Below are positions 63,066 through 64,000 of a stretch of 64,000 nt of DNA, piece after piece. Location: contig JARWKL010000008.1 in the NCBI GenBank assembly GCA_029961685.1, positions 21,299,981 to 21,363,980 of the forward strand. The letters run 5' to 3'. Below the pieces are notes generated by a model. It did no database searches, had not been told where the DNA came from, and was given only the letters and a program-made list of their open reading frames with translations. The translations under genes and the position numbers were made by a program. Numbering within the stretch: the first letter of the stretch is position 1; each line of letters begins with the position of its first letter. The DNA is from Aristolochia californica. Lineage: Eukaryota; Streptophyta; Magnoliopsida; Piperales; Aristolochiaceae.

Positions 63066-64000
63066 GGATAACAAAAGTTTTGGGTTCAATTGTGGTATGT
63101 GAATAAATTTTTTTTACTTACATTTTTTTTATTGCTTTAAATTCTTTCCATAAATAAACTCTAAAATTGTTGTTTTGTTGTGATCTATTTGCCTTTTATC
63201 TCTTTTTTTGTTTGTGAGATGAAGGGAAAGTGAAAACTCTAGTTTTGATTTAAGAAAAAAGTATACATCTATAATGGAAATTCACTATGCACAAATGTAG
63301 AGAGAGATAATTCCAAAAAGTGTCTGTAATTTTTAGGGAATGTAAGCTCTTTTTAGTTTTTATTTATCAGGTTCTGCTATCGTCGGGAAAAGGGGGAGGT
63401 GGGGGTTTTTTATTTGAGTGTTGACTCACAATCCTTAAGTCATTCCTTACAAAAATATAGCCCGTTACGCATGATGAGTCACTTTACTATCATCTATGAT
63501 CGTTAGGTCAACCTTTCATAAATGGGCAAAATAATGGCTTATTTGACTCTGGAAAATGTCCAAACGCACATTCACTTGAGAATTTAATGTTATTATCTTT
63601 AAAAGTTTTGGATCCATAGGTCATATGCATATTTAGCATGTTTCAAGCATGCCTATCCATTTTTTCAAAACATGTGTGGAAAAATCTCTTTCTTATAAAA
63701 TTTTGAACTATTAGGGTTGAACTAGTGGAATTTCCCAAACTTGGATAACAAAACTTTTGCGTTCATTTGTGGTGTGTGAATAAATTTTCTTTACTTTCAT
63801 TTGTTTATTGCTTTAAATTCATTCCATACATAAACCCTAAAAATTTCATTTTCTTGTGATCTATTTGCATTTTAACTCATTTTATGTTTACGAGATAAAG
63901 GGAAAGTGAAAACTCAAGATTTGATTTAACAAAAAAGTATACATCTAAAATGGAAATGCACAATGCACAAATGTAGAGAGATAATTCCAAAAAGTGTAGG

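Larger units (their letters stand above)
1..64000. repeat. Satellite DNA array, ~672-676 bp monomer, head to tail, fills the window
   Basis: The same sequence of about 672-676 bp repeats across the whole window in one orientation, with no unrelated insertion. Recognisable blocks in order are: 'ggataacaaaac' (start), 'gtggtgtgtgaataaatttt', 'ccatacataaactctaaaat', 'gtgatctatttgcctttta', 'tttacgagatgaagggaaag', 'gtagagagagataattcc', 'tttttatatatcagg', a G-rich box 'gggggaggcgggggat', 'gttgactcccaatccataag', 'tagcccgttacgcatgataa', 'caatcatctatgatcgttag', 'gactcgggtaaatatcccac', 'ttggatccatagg', 'aacatgtttcaagcatgc', 'attagggttgaactagtgg'. Most monomers carry a GGATCC about 540 bp from the start. 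Typical head-to-head spacing is 662-678 bp; exceptions are truncated or expanded monomers listed separately. Seen directly in the sequence. The family name is not recognised. Confidence 0.98.
31531..64000. repeat. Domain C: long-head monomers M49-M98
   Basis: Monomer starts are 31531, 32206, 32879, 33548, 34223, 34891, 35565, 36240, ~36645 (headless), 37295, 37968, 38630, 39306, 39982, 40658, 41330, 42004, 42683, 43357, 44107, 44782, 45458, 46135, 46809, 47382, 48056, ~48530 (headless), 49081, 49752, 50422, 51097, 51772, 52444, 53118, 53775, 54453, 55125, 55799, 56474, 57127, 57798, 58377, 59037, 59720, 60397, 61089, 61756, 62425, 63066 and 63743 (cut by the window end). Heads have the long spacer except M64 ('tttgttatttc'), M95 (short T run) and M65 (disrupted). 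Most read 'gttctgcaat' and 'cacgttcac'. Stretches 35565-44106 and 61089-64000 were not resolved into HOR types. Confidence 0.85.

Noticed and set aside
1..64000. Tandem LTR-retrotransposon or rDNA spacer origin
   Set aside because: I see no primer-binding site, polypurine tract with adjacent LTR ends, reverse transcriptase or integrase remnant, or rRNA sequence. A distant origin from such an element cannot be excluded without a database search of the consensus.

Overview
The whole 64 kb window is one uninterrupted, head-to-tail satellite DNA array. The monomer is about 672-676 bp and AT-rich (roughly 30% G+C by eye). The window begins at the first base of a monomer as I phase it (start at 'ggataacaaaac' or its variant). 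I count about 98 monomers, M1-M98, including truncated ones. I see no protein-coding gene, no tRNA or rRNA gene, no transposable element, no CRISPR array and no inverted segment. The open reading frames present are 60-142 codons long and recur once per monomer, as any periodic sequence would produce, so none is called as a gene. This is nuclear eukaryotic heterochromatin. A plant is plausible from the monomer size and from telomere-like TTAGGG/TTTAGGG words in the repeat, but I do not recognise the satellite family and cannot name the organism or say whether the locus is centromeric, pericentromeric or subtelomeric.

The array falls into three domains defined by linked variant bases. Domain A (1 to about 8011, M1-M12) has the long 'tttgtttattgc' head and contains two near-identical copies of a 5-monomer higher-order repeat (HOR) of about 3.35 kb. 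Domain B (about 8012-31530, M13-M48) has a head one T shorter ('tttgttattgc'), mostly 'ggttttgcaat' and mostly 'caccttcac'. It shows a degenerate HOR whose types recur in the order P-U-Q-R-S-T-V-W-X (9 monomers, about 6 kb), with internal deletions and chimeric monomers. Domain C (about 31531-64000, M49-M98) returns to the long head, with mostly 'ggttctgcaat' and 'cacgttcac'. It holds a duplicated dimer (32879-35564) and a second degenerate multi-monomer HOR (44107 to about 61000), also about 9 monomers per unit where complete.

On top of this are many small events: half-monomer deletions (12361, 13270, 36643, 48530), short deletions at microhomologies, a local triplication (14121-14325), an 84-bp duplication (43493-43660), a 20-base G homopolymer (10977-10996), and a 213-bp block identical between two monomers 8445 bp apart in different domains (30524-30736 and 38969-39181). 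The picture is an older array evolving by unequal crossover and gene conversion, with a younger, more homogeneous HOR at the left edge. All divergence and type assignments were made by eye.
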